From NCBI GenBank assembly GCA_001687465.1, contig LVLI01000035.1, forward strand, positions 1-64,000: a stretch of DNA of 64,000 nt, in the 5' to 3' direction. The stretch comes from Halocafeteria seosinensis. Taxonomy: Eukaryota; Sar; Bigyra; Bicosoecida. Shown piece by piece: positions 43,923 to 54,918 of this stretch (position 1 is its first letter; the number at the start of each line of letters is the position of its first letter). Below the pieces are notes generated by a model that saw only the letters and a program-made list of their open reading frames with translations, had not been told where the DNA came from and made no database searches. A program made the translations under genes and the position numbers.

Positions 43923-44538
43923 CGTAATTAGCAATTAAAAGACTGATACTGCAACTGCAAACACACAATCCACTTCCAGTACAAGTAGTTACAATTCCAA
44001 ACTCTGTGAAGACGGCTCCCCGGGGGAGACATAAGGGAACAAAAACAGTGGTGACTCCAGACACCTTAATCGCTCTCCTTCTATCTCGGGGAGAAACAGC
44101 ACTTGTATACGAGATGTCGGTTCAGACAATCACCAAACGGGTCAACGATTTCTACACGGAACCATGGGAAACACTCACTTACCAATGATAAATATCAAAG
44201 AGAAGGTGTCGCTTCAGCAGCAAAGAAAAAGACGGTCTATGGTGGTTTATCCGCTGCTTTCTGCCCTCCTACTCTACGCGCACACGCACTGTGAAACTCG
44301 TAACGAAAGTAAGCTACGGTGACGAGAATCAATGCTGCATCATTAGCGATGAAAGAAAGCCTCACGCCGCGCCTCCCTCCGGGCTCGTCGCCCGGAATCC
44401 GGGCGGAAGGCCGGGATTGTGTCATCGATCCTGGACTATAATGGACGATACGATATCACACTAGAGTCTAGACAAATAATCCGAGTCCTTTGTTGTGTGG
44501 TGGTTTCTACTGTCCGTGTAGAGTCTGAGAGAACCACG
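43923..44538. other. Divergent promoter region with GC-rich inverted repeats
   Basis: This lies between SNU13 (minus) and the mitochondrial helical protein (plus). A strongly GC-rich patch at 44365-44416 contains CCGGGC/GCCCGG inverted repeats (44379-44384 with 44390-44395, and another CCGGGC at 44399). A short plus-strand frame (44006-44188) has no domain. Confidence 0.6.
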
Positions 44539-45518
44539 ATGAAACTGCATACAGGCCTGTCTCATCTCCAACGGGCTGGGCGCCGGCGCTTCCAGGCGCT
44601 ATATACCACTCCCCCAGGAAGAGGAGGAGCAGGAGGCGCTTGCTCTTTTGCCACAGCCTCGTCAGGAGCTTCCTTAGCCTCCAGACGAGCTGGAGCGCGG
44701 AGTGATGTGGTGGATGTAGTAGGACACAGAAATGAGCAAGGAGATGCTGTCACACGCTCCTCTCAAGCTGACTTGGAACAAAGATCACCCATGTCCGTTT
44801 TTAATGCCACGGAATTGGCTTATGGCATGTTTCATATTCATGATGCTGGTGTTGGAGACAACGCTAAACCCCTCATGCAAGGTAAGGGATGTCCTGATAG
44901 ACGCACGCTGGGTTGGATGGAAGCTGCATGCGAAGTGTCTTTGATATCAATGCAGGGATTGCTGATGAAGCAATTAATCGATTAGGACAGTTCCAAGCGG
45001 ATGACCTGGCACAAATGACGTACTGCATTCACGCAGCCAAAGCGCAGCATAAAGACTGGTATCGTGCAGTCGCGAGGGAACTCAGTGGAAGAATGGAAGA
45101 AATGCTGGCAGCCGAAATTGCATCCACAGTCCTTATCATGGCTCGGGAGAACGTGCATGACCGTGGTTTCCTAGATGCTGTAGCGAAACGAGCAACACCA
45201 GCGATTGGGAAACGTTTTGAGAGACAGATAGAATTTACTGGTCGCCAGCTCTCGATGGTGGCCGAAGCCTTTAACATTTTGAAAGAAACGGATTCATCCC
45301 TCGCGGCGGCCATGGCAAGGACAGTAGAGCGATTTCCTACTATGTTTACACCGAAAGAGCTGAATCCGGTGGTCAATTTTATAGCTTCGAGTGGACAAGG
45401 CAATCCAAACTTCCACGAGATAGTCAACAAGCATGAGAGTATATATGAAGAATCGATTCACTGGAAAACAAAGCGCGATGAGGACCACGATCCAACCAAC
45501 ATCATATATACAATGTAA
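44539..45518 (+). CDS. Probable mitochondrial helical-repeat protein
   Basis: Two exons (44539-44881, 44956-45518) sum to 906 nt, 301 residues. The N-terminus MKLHTGLSHLQRAGRRRFQALY is basic, amphipathic and free of acidic residues, as expected for a mitochondrial presequence. From residue ~85 the protein is built of helix pairs of about 35 residues (NATELAYGMFHIHDAG, QADDLAQMTYCIHAAKAQH, LAAEIASTVLIMARENVHD, TGRQLSMVAEAFNILKETD, TPKELNPVVNFIASSGQG). The regular spacing and the 'xxLAxMxxxxA' look resemble the helical repeats of RNA-binding organelle proteins (FAST/RAP and OPR types). No RAP domain is visible. Assignment to mitochondrial RNA metabolism is an inference. An in-frame ATG at 44419 exists upstream. 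Confidence 0.7.
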
Positions 45519-45836
45519 GTACACATGTTCTTCGCAGATGATATTCGAAACCTGTAATATGCATTGCTGGTTGCACAGGCATGTTCCGGATGCACATGGT
45601 GCGCCTCATCGACTGAAACCTCGTAAATTTGTACAAGGGGAGCAGTGATGCGATTACGAAGTAGATAACTTCTTCATCCTCACTACCTCCTGGTAGCAGT
45701 AGTTCTGTCTGTTGCTCCTGGTTTAACGAATAAACACCATGCGATGTATGCCTTTGTTGTATGTTACTTCGTACTGTGGTATACATACTCTCTGTGAAGC
45801 AGCTTTTTCGGCTCGACTCTAGAGTCTAGACTAGCG
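45519..45836. other. Intergenic, nothing recognised
   Basis: A tandem spacer between the mitochondrial protein gene and the COMMD gene. Only short frames occur. Confidence 0.55.
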
Positions 45837-46780
45837 ATGGCAGCAGCCATGGCCCATGCCGCTCTCTGCGCGTCCCAAGTTGTCAGATCAATGGATCATG
45901 CAGGATTGTAAGAAAATACCAATGTGTGATACATTTTCATGATAGATGTAAAATGAGCTCGTCCAGTGCGGTTGGGACCGATCAAAGACCCCAGCAGGCA
46001 CGGCATGCACAGTCCATGGACACCTCTCTGGTATCTTTGGAGGCTCTCGATAGTGATGCCATGCCGGCCAAGTCAGTAGGAAGCTTTGTTCAGGCTGTAT
46101 TGAAGCGTGTCGTGTACAGGAAACCGGAATCAGAGCTCCCTTTGCACCTCATTCTGGAGCTATTGGACCCTTTATTCGAGGATTCCCAGTCCTCCGACGC
46201 ATATCAGGAGAAAGTACAAGTGTTTAAGACCGTCGCGCAGGTGCTCGTATTGGCTGGAAGCGAAAAATGGGATGTGAATGAACTGGACAATTTTCTGAAC
46301 AAGACCTTACATGCTGGAGAGAAAGCGAGGAAAGAATTCACTAAAGTGTATAACAAGGAACGAGGCGATATCCTTCGATGTCTCGTGGATACCACCAAAC
46401 AGACGGATGAGCTACAGGTATGAATGTTGTAAGGCGATCGAAACTGAAAGCAGATGGTAAACACATGTTGGCTGTGTTGTGAGGTTTTCCTGCAGAATGT
46501 TGCCTGGCAAGTGGACGTTGTTGCAGCCAGTAGGGACGCTAATACCACGGACTCTACAGGAGAAGCAGAAGAAGGACAGGGAGAAGCGGCCGGGCACTTG
46601 GCTACAGATCCTCGGGTGAAAGTGCAACTTCAAATGAATAATGCTCAAACAGGAGAGGATAAGGCATTCGAAATGGAAATAGATGGAGATCACATGCAGC
46701 AACTGCTGGCAGTATGTGAAGAAGTGGAACGAAGCATCGCTAGCCACAACATGTCTTCGAAGTCGCAAGTCTCTTTGTAA
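45837..46780 (+). CDS. COMM domain-containing protein
   Basis: The core is exons 45953/45967-46417 and 46496-46780. COMMD proteins form the Commander complex for endosomal cargo recycling. The second exon encodes the COMM domain: NVAWQVDVVAAS, a disordered insert, then PRVKVQLQMNNAQTG, KAFEMEIDGDHMQQLLAVCEEVE. The helical N-terminal half (residues ~40-150) fits the HN domain. Two starts are possible. ATG 45953 gives 249 residues. ATG 45837 (MAAAMAHAALCASQVV) joins through a 59-nt intron (45908-45966), in phase, and gives 268. I list the longer model because its splice sites are good. Which of the ten COMMD types it is cannot be told. Confidence 0.8.
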
Positions 46781-46943
46781 AGATCGTTCCTCATTGGATG
46801 CACATTAGAACCAAGTCAGTGTACACGTAGCGAAATCGAATACCAGAATCCGATTTAACTTTTACGTTTCTTCATTCTGTTAACCATATCACTTTCCCCC
46901 CTGCATACAAACAGATGTGAACAAGCTTATCGAACGCGGACTG

Positions 46944-49900
46944 TTAAGCGAAGAAATACATAGTTGGGACATACATTTCGGCATTGTAAATTTCGAAATC
47001 CTGAATTAATTTGTGATAACGATCCTGGGTTAGCCTTGCCAAATGCCTGTAACATATAAGGGTAAACTAATACACTCAAGTACAACGAGAATGGGGCCAT
47101 GACCGCACGTACTGTAAATATTGAGTTTTCGTTGCCATAATACTTCCCGTGGGTTTCACCTCATCAAACAAAATCTGTGCAACCTCTTGAAGCTGCTCCA
47201 GTGACGACTCTACTGCCTTCTTCCTGTTGAAATCTGAATAGGCAACAGTGCCCCCTGTACCCGCAGCTGCCCCTGCAGCAGAAGGACCCTTCTTCGCGTC
47301 GTCCGATGTCATGTAGAACGTGTGCACCTGCGGAAGCAAAAAATGGCTAGACCAGTACTCCTAACAAGGTTGAATCTTGCCGACTACATACCCATGTCCA
47401 CTTGTATACATGGTGGAACTCTGCTAAGACTCTCAACGACTTTTCTATAATTCCGAAGTACCTCTCTCGCTGGCGGCGTCGTACGGGAAGTGCATCTAAA
47501 CCACCCGCCATAATTTCGTCGTAGTGCGCCTTAGCATGCTGTTGCACCTCTTCCCGCCTATCGGCATCCGCCTTTGTATCTTCTTCATTGTTACTTGGCG
47601 CGCTTGCCCGCTGTGAATGGAACATCTGCAGCAGTTGTTCCAGTAGGTGCGTAGCCTGCTCGAGAGATCTGCGGTTCTGTGAATTCAATCTACGGCCGAG
47701 CCTAGTAAGATTAGAATTCCAATCAAAGTTGATAAACGATGGCAGCCCCGCAACAAGGTCAACAGTAGCTGAACTATTCTGTGTCTCCATGACTAACTTG
47801 ATGTACGAACAACACGGCTGCCGCTGTGCAAGGGACTGGATGCGGGACTTGAGAGCTGTGCGGTACGCTTTGATACTCTCTTCTTCAGCACCAGCTATCG
47901 ACAGCTGAGACGCAGGCCTATCATCTACTCGTTTTTCTAGAGCCTTGTATAAAGTGCCGTCCAAGTTCTCCAAATGGTCTACGGTTTCTGCCGGGAGGCG
48001 AACGACTTCACGCCCATTTACTGTGAACAAGTAACACTTTGCCTGAGGGATTGGATGGGCGCCGTCATCGAACAAAATTCCGACACCAAGGTCAACAGAG
48101 CCTTCACTCCACGCCCATGTATCATCCTGCTGGCTATCCTCCCCACACGATACTTGCCCATTCGATGAGAAGCTTATCAATGTAGATGAGTTGGAAACTT
48201 CCCCTTGTCGCTGGTCTAACATGAGCCTTCCTTGGGTCATATGGCGACATTGGAATTCCATGTAGGGGGAGTTGGGCGTTAGAGAAGTAAAGAACTTTAC
48301 AGTGCCTGCACGCTCGCCAGCCTTGGTCACCGTCGTGTTGCTACAGATGACGTTACTGACGGTCGCGACATCTTCAAGAGAGTTCTGTACAGCCCCCATA
48401 CACTGCTCCATCTGGCTTTCCGACCATTCATCAAAGATTTTCTTTACATCTCTGTCAATTTGAGCTCTGTTGGGGTTCGAGTCTATATTCCATTCTGTAA
48501 TAGAATCTTTGGAAGACAGCGGTGGTACATCGATATCTGTCTCCAAAGTCGCGTCGTCAATGGTTGGCGCTTGATCAGTCGAGGTGGCAGAAGCAGCTGC
48601 TCCGGAATTTCTTTCTTTTTCTAATTCGTGCTGTGCCTTTTCTTCGGCTGCAAGGATCGGACATACCCGTGAAAATGGACGGACAAAGACGGAAATCACC
48701 GGCGCTTACCATCTTTCAGTGCTTCGTTTTGAAGTTGGAATGTCTTTAGAAGGTCACGACAACGGTCGATCCCGTCTTGTTGCTGCTGGAATCCAGCGTT
48801 GGTTAACTCAAATTCCTTTTGCCGTTGAGTATTGAGTTCTTCAAGTGCTCTCTTCTTCTCTTCCTCCGTGTAGTCTGTAGAGTCACTACTGCTGGTGAGG
48901 CGGACGAGTTAGTCTGGAAGCCGCAGCTAGCTTACCTTCCCAGTCAACAACTGCTTCGCTTTTCTTACTGGCTTTGATTTCCTCTTCATAGTACTTGCAC
49001 TGGAAGAATCCCCCACCGTGATCGGCCCATGGGCGTTTACACATGTAGCAATACTCAAAATTGCAATTTGTGCACTGCAGAAATGAAATACATATAGTCA
49101 ATTTGCAGAAATTCGGCACTAAGAATAATCAGCTCCCTTACTTTCATGTGGTTGCAACCTTGAGTGCGCTCTATGTATGTGTGACATTGCGGGCACCTTT
49201 TGAAGTTGCGCTGAAAAGGAATATATTGCCAAGTAGTTGAGTATCGTCATGTGAAATTGCTGCTTGGCCACTTACCATGACATAGCGCTCTGTGGCCTCA
49301 TCTGTGAACAATCGCTTCTCTTCATGCCATAATTCCACTTCCTGGCAAGTAGAAGGAGAGTGCGCATCCCCCTCACACCGGGCGCAAAAGAACTGTCCAC
49401 AAAACGGGCACGTAATGTCGTTCTTCTTGCCAGTATACTTGACAGGCCGCCGGCAATGCGAAGAGGGACAGAGGACGATATCCGGACTAGCGTTGACGAA
49501 TTGCCGTATCAGCCACTTTTCATACTCATGTAGATCCTCAGAAGCTGCAAAGCGTTTCCACAGATCTTCCGGAACCTGAACATGGATTCCAACGTTCACG
49601 ATTACTAAATGACAACCTATACCACGTACCCACCTACCTTGGTGTTACATCCCTCTGTAGGGCATTGCGATTTGAAAACAACCGAGCTGCCGTATTCTTG
49701 AACGCAAGTCTTCAGATAGTCTTTCCAACAGTTTTCGCACATGTAATGTCGACAACCGGCATGGTGAACCTTGCTTGGCTGTAGTAGAAAAGTAGAGGTA
49801 GATGCACGGGAAGCACAACTCGTAGACAAAAAGAATAACGTACAGGTAAGTCGTCTAAACATGTCATACACTCGATCTCCTCTTCCTCTTGTAATCCCTC

Positions 49901-52900
49901 CAGTGCTTGATCACTGTAGTCTCAGTGAGCCAGCCTAACACATCAATTACTGGTATCAAATAACAACTTACCTGAACGCTTCATCCGTGTTGGGCATTAA
50001 AGAGCGGTTAGATCCTTCAAAAAAGGAATTCACCGTTTCATCAACTCTCCATTTGTTTTGCTTCAGGGCCCATACGACTTTGCCTATCGGGGCGTTGACA
50101 ATTTTGGCAACATCGCGAACTAGCTGCATCCATGTTGGATTCGTGGGGTTGCAACCTAAACAGGAAAATGCAAGCCTTCACTTACTTCTTCCATATTTTC
50201 ATTCAGGTCGGCCTCATCGACTGCTTCAACACTTCGCTGTCGCTCCAATGGTGTGAAAGATGCTTCCTGGGACGACTCTTGGTGGGCTACAATCGCACCG
50301 GTTCCGTGCGATTTGTTGCCCTCCATACCGGGTGTTACTTCTTCTTCTGCTTCAATGTATTCGTAGTCTTCTGCTTACAAACAAACGAGTCGATAGTCGT
50401 GCTCCTAACGAATCTACAGTATCCCGTTGAACCTACCACTCTCTACTGATGCTGTAGACGCTCTCCTTTCAACAGGGAAGGTTTCTGACAGAGGCAAGGA
50501 TATAAAATCCACTACTTCTGCGAAGGGATATGATTGTACAAACGCATGCCACTATTAATAGACACAAATCCTACTTACGTGAGAGCAGCTGACACAACTG
50601 GACGAGATGAGGATCTCGTTTACTCGGTATTCGACTCTGTTGGAACTCTAGCACACTGTGCTTTGTTGCAAGTTGTTCAGCAACACATTTTTTCATGTGA
50701 GTGTAATCGCGCATCCAGCTAGTATCCGGTGAGCACATTTTTTCCAATTTATCAGTGATCATTTCAAAAGCTTTTTCGAACTCAAATGGTTTTAATCCTT
50801 CTTGTTTGTTGGCGAGAGCTAACGCTTTAATAACGTCAGAATACGGCTCGTTCACAGAAATATGTTGCTTTGGTGGCAATGAAGAGCAGACAATTCTGTA
50901 GCATAGGGCCAATGCCTTAGGCTCGTTCGGTTGCAGGGATTCCAGTGTCTCGTTTACAGACAGTGAGTTGAACGCATGCAATATCTCATAGCACAGTTTC
51001 GCAGTATAAAGGGGGACATTTAGCCACTCGTCAGGGCTTTGTACAGTGAGAGTTGAAATATAGTTGTGGTCGACAAGGTGGTTTATAATTGAGGAGTATC
51101 CTCGCGCAGTTAGTTCGTGCAAACAGGACCTTGATTGACCGTCTTTAAGCTCGGCTGAGAATCCCTTCGACAAGAGCAGCTGAAATGTGCTTAAAGCCTT
51201 ACCTTCCGAAGAGACTAGAGAGGCGCAGTGCAATGGAGAACGGCCCTGATTATCACTTGCGATGCCATGTTTGCAAATTTCACCAAGAATATCGATCACT
51301 TCCATGTTGCCGTACTGCACTTCAGCCACAACGTCGTTCCGGACTCACAGTAAGAAGGGCAACACGTAACATACCTGACATGCAATAAGCAAAGGATGGA
51401 CATCGGAGTGCATATCCATCCTTAACCTATCCGCAACTCCATTGTATCCCTGAAATATGCTTTGAAGTAGCACTGCATTGTCATACCGAGCAGCTACAGC
51501 AAGAGGTGTGAGCCCTTCAGTCGTGGCGGTGAATAGTTCGTCGACGTCGAGGGCAAACAAGCGAACAGTGGGGAACGCCCCGCCTTCACAAGCATAGTGC
51601 AATGTTGAGTAGCGTTCCGCAACATTCTGGGAGTTATTCGGATCCAACCCTAATTTCTGCCTCGTTGGGGCGTGCACCAATCTGTTCTGGCCATCTAGAA
51701 GCTCCGTGTTGGAGGAGAGAATACTGGCCCGGATTGGGGACTCACCTGGAGACGGAAACAAACGAGCTTTGTGAAGCTATTCTTACAAATGAGAATGAAG
51801 GCTGCACTCACCTGCTTCTGGTAGCAAATCGGCGGAGTAGAGCAGTATGAGCAAGAGCTGACAGCAGCATTGATGAGCCATAGATTGACCCTGAGCCGCA
51901 ACCTCTACTGGGTACCGTCCATCCGATGTCTTCTGTTCAACATAGCGTTTTAAGTCGTCTTTGTTCATTGTCTTGAGCGTAAAAAGGAGCATTCCATATT
52001 GGCCTTCAGCAGCGAACCTGGGCAACATCAGGCAAAATGTTCGCAGCAATGTTCAACTGAACCAATGGGCAGCAACGACTATCGTACCGATGTAGCATAT
52101 TCAAACCGAGCTGACCCATCTTCTCCGCTGCAAATCCTCCAATATATTCCAAGACGACAGTATACCGACGATCTGGATTTTGACGGTCTACCAGCGTTCG
52201 TTCCTGCGCAGCAGAAGACACATCTTCAATGTTGTCACCAGAGTGACCTGGGCAACGAAGGAAGAACTATACCGTGTAAAAAGGATTTCTAAAACCACAC
52301 TGGCTTTGTGCAGGACTGGTAAGAAGAGTGAGAGAGCTGTTAATCTCAGCGCCATCAGCTTCTTGCTTCAATGTTTCTTCGTGTAGGAAGAGTTCAGCTT
52401 GTTTCCGCTGAAAGTTTACTAAATTGCTCATCGTGATTGACGCCTTGGAGAGAACATTCTTCTTTCGCGGATCTCCTCGCTTTCGAACCTGGCTCCATGC
52501 AACGAAATACATGACTGCTCTTCAATAGTGTACCTACATGTAGCTTGTGGCGGCGTACCCTCAGTTCAATATCTGCTCCTCCGTAGTAGCTCCCCACAGG
52601 CAACGCACCAACATAAGTGCCACCTCCTGGCGAAGCCCCCATTTGCACTAAGGGTGTGCAAAACCCCTCTGTATTCGAATCTCAGCTTGCGTTGTGGTGC
52701 CGGATACAAGAGCCATTTATCTCTCCTTACCGTAAGCCAGATCAAGGACGTATTTCGATCCATTTTCGAGCCATGAACCAGGTATATTTTCCAATCTCGT
52801 TACCTGCATACCAAGGGACAATTCCACAAGTGAGTAATCAGCCACTTTCTACGTCTCTTGTCATCGTGGTGGTGTGTATACGTGTGAGGGAGGAGAAATG

Positions 52901-52973
52901 GACGTACGGAGACAGCGATGATTCCCTCCCGTGGGTTGCGACGATCCAAAGGACTGTCCCCACGCCGAGGCAT
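46944..52973 (-). CDS. Ankyrin-RBR E3 ubiquitin ligase, ANKIB1-like, with C2-like N-terminus
   Basis: Twenty exons chain in consistent phase from ATG 52973 to the stop at 46944, 4,728 nt, about 1,575 residues. Exons 8-10 (50579-51314, 50437-50517, 50186-50370) link the ankyrin and RBR parts. Order: C2-like strand region (IIAVSVTRLENIPGSWL), ankyrin repeats (TTEGLTPLAVAARYDN, NQGRSPLHCASLVSSEG), a UBA-like helix bundle (VRDVAKIVNAPIGKVV), RING1 (CMTCLDDLP, HHAGCRHYMCENCW), IBR (CPSSHCRR, CPFCGQFFCARCEG), RING2 (CPQCHTYIERTQGCNHMKC, CYMCKRPWADHGG). The Cys in GCNHM is the expected ubiquitin-thioester residue. A C-terminal Ariadne-like region (KSLRVLAEFHHVYKWTWVHTFYM) follows an extra ~400 residues not seen in ANKIB1. 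Ankyrin then RBR is the ANKIB1 order. Substrate unknown. Confidence 0.88.
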
Positions 52974-53234
52974 TTCGAGATATTTATCCGTACACTAAAT
53001 ACTGTAACTGTAATTTTGCTCACTGACAACCCGGAACGAAGGAAGTGGTGGATGTGCAAGGTGCAACACAGTTGACGTGGAACTTCAAGGAAAAAGCTGC
53101 TGCACACCTGCTCTGAAGTAAGAGTCTTAACTCAACTAAGAGAGGGGGCAGAATACATGCAATGGATGAATCCAATTCTTAATAGTTTCTTATTATTTAT
53201 AGTGATTCATACTGCCGTCATCTGTTATCTACTT

Positions 53235-54272
53235 CTACGCTTTGGTGACGCCCTCCTCTTGGAATACCTCCAACCATGAGTTGAGGATGACCTCGTCCTT
53301 TGCCGAGAACTCCCAAATGCGGGTGCCGTATTCCTTGCTTTTTGGCCTCAAATTGAATTGAAGAGGCTGGCCACCAGGATTCACGATAAGCTCATAGTTC
53401 TTCAGGTTTATGTGGTTGGCTTTCAAAGGAGGGACGTTGTTGTCATAGTCGGTCTTGGACTGCAATTTTACAGCTATAATGTGTTCACGAGTTGGAAAGA
53501 AGATCACAAAGCAATACGCTTACCTTGTAGTACGTCAGCTCTCCATGATCCAACACAATATAGCGTTTTTTCCATCCTTTCCCCATGGTGCCTCCTCCTC
53601 TCTTCCATAACCACCCAGCGAGCACAGTGCCATTGGTATCGTCGTCACCGACTCCGGTGTCCTCCTCAGCAGCAGTGGATTGTCGACGGTCTGGTCCTCG
53701 GTTTTCTTCTTCCTCAGGAACATCTGGCTGCAATTCACTAAAACCACGAGGGCAAGAGTCACAGAGACTCGATAACCGAAATGTGCCTATTGCTGTTTTC
53801 TTACCTGGTCCTCGTGCTGGTCGTCAGATGCAGCGTCATCATCAGCCGCAGTTGTCGCACCCTCAGCAGATTGTTCTTCTTGATGCGCTTCACCCTTGCT
53901 GGCTGCGGCATTATCCGATTCAACTGCTTCGTTGTCTTCATGCTTTTGCGCTGACTCTTCCGCGTTTTGAGCTTCCTCCTGCTGATGGGTTGAATGTTCA
54001 GGCTCATCATCGTGCACTGGTTCATCACTTTGTTTATCATCAGCCGGTGCCTCCACTTCTCCTGTCACTGCTTGTTCTTCTTCATGATTATCGATCTCTC
54101 CTTCGTGCTTCTCTGTAGCTTCTTGCTCGGGCTGGTGAGCAGAGGCCTCCTCTTCCTCGGCGGTGTTGTTGGTCTCTGGTGTTTTCTCAAGACCAGCGTC
54201 TTGTTGTCCCCCTTTTTGCGGGGCCTGCTCAGTCTCATGGACTGTATCTTCTTTAGAGCCACCACAACCCAT
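53235..54272 (-). CDS. Acylated acidic protein with C-terminal PH domain
   Basis: Three exons (53805-54272, 53524-53727, 53235-53459) sum to 897 nt, 298 residues. The N-terminus MGCGGSKE is a textbook N-myristoylation site (Gly2) with an adjacent Cys3 for palmitoylation, so membrane anchoring is likely. Residues ~10-155 are extremely rich in Glu, Gln, Asp and His. The PH domain covers ~185-295: LAGWLWKRGGGTMGKGWKKRYIVL, ELTYYK, NYELIVNPGG, IWEFSAKDEVILNSWLEVFQEE, with the invariant Trp in the last helix. PH domains bind phosphoinositides or proteins. The lipid anchor plus PH suggests a peripheral plasma-membrane or flagellar-membrane protein. No catalytic domain is seen. Confidence 0.88.
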
Positions 54273-54918
54273 GGTATCTGCAGTATTCGGATTGAAATAG
54301 AAAAGGCGTGACCACGTATGAGCCTGAAGAAACTGGAGGGGCAACCCCAACGGAAAGCTGGTGGCGGAGAACCGACTATGTCTTCATCGAGTCCCCTCTA
54401 AAAGCCAACAGTGAGCAAAACAGACGAAGGCAAAGGTGAGAAAACAACATAGAGATCAAAATGGGTCAATAGGCACAGTGCAAAAGGAGGAAATCCCTCT
54501 AGCGCTTTTTTTTTCTTCTCTTTCCTTCCTTTTTTGGCGCCTTTGTCATATCTTACTCATACCTTGACTATAGCAATCCGGTATTAAACTAGATAATATT
54601 TGCACCCCTGCAAAAATTCATGCGAACTCTATCGCTCACTTGACACGGGCAAACACTCCAACAAATTGCCACATTTAGCGGGTTGTGGGTGCCGACTCTG
54701 CGGGAGAACCCTCGAGGTTGTGCGACGGTTTGAGAACATGACAAACTTTTCGCCCACTTGATTCTTTTTGTGAAGATGAGGCTGGAATCCTCGGGTTATC
54801 CTCCCCCAATGGCATGTGATACGGCCGCCTAGTATAAAGGAGGTCAAAATTTCCGAAACTTTTTGAAGTTCAATCCCTGGGGAGTCTGGTTGAAACGAAA
54901 GCATCGGAGCAGGAAACG
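54273..54918. other. Divergent promoter region
   Basis: This lies between the PH protein gene (minus) and FARS2 (plus). A pyrimidine/T-rich tract at about 54506-54535 is the only clear compositional feature. A minus-strand frame at 54629-54997 overlaps the FARS2 start and has no domain. Confidence 0.55.

Noticed and set aside
52617-53075. Plus-strand open frame ending in a PH-domain-like stretch (RHFEIFIRTLNTVTVILLT)
   Set aside because: It is antisense to exons 1-3 of the ANKIB1-like gene, whose 20 exons keep phase. No upstream PH half or start codon can be joined to it. The similarity is probably chance.
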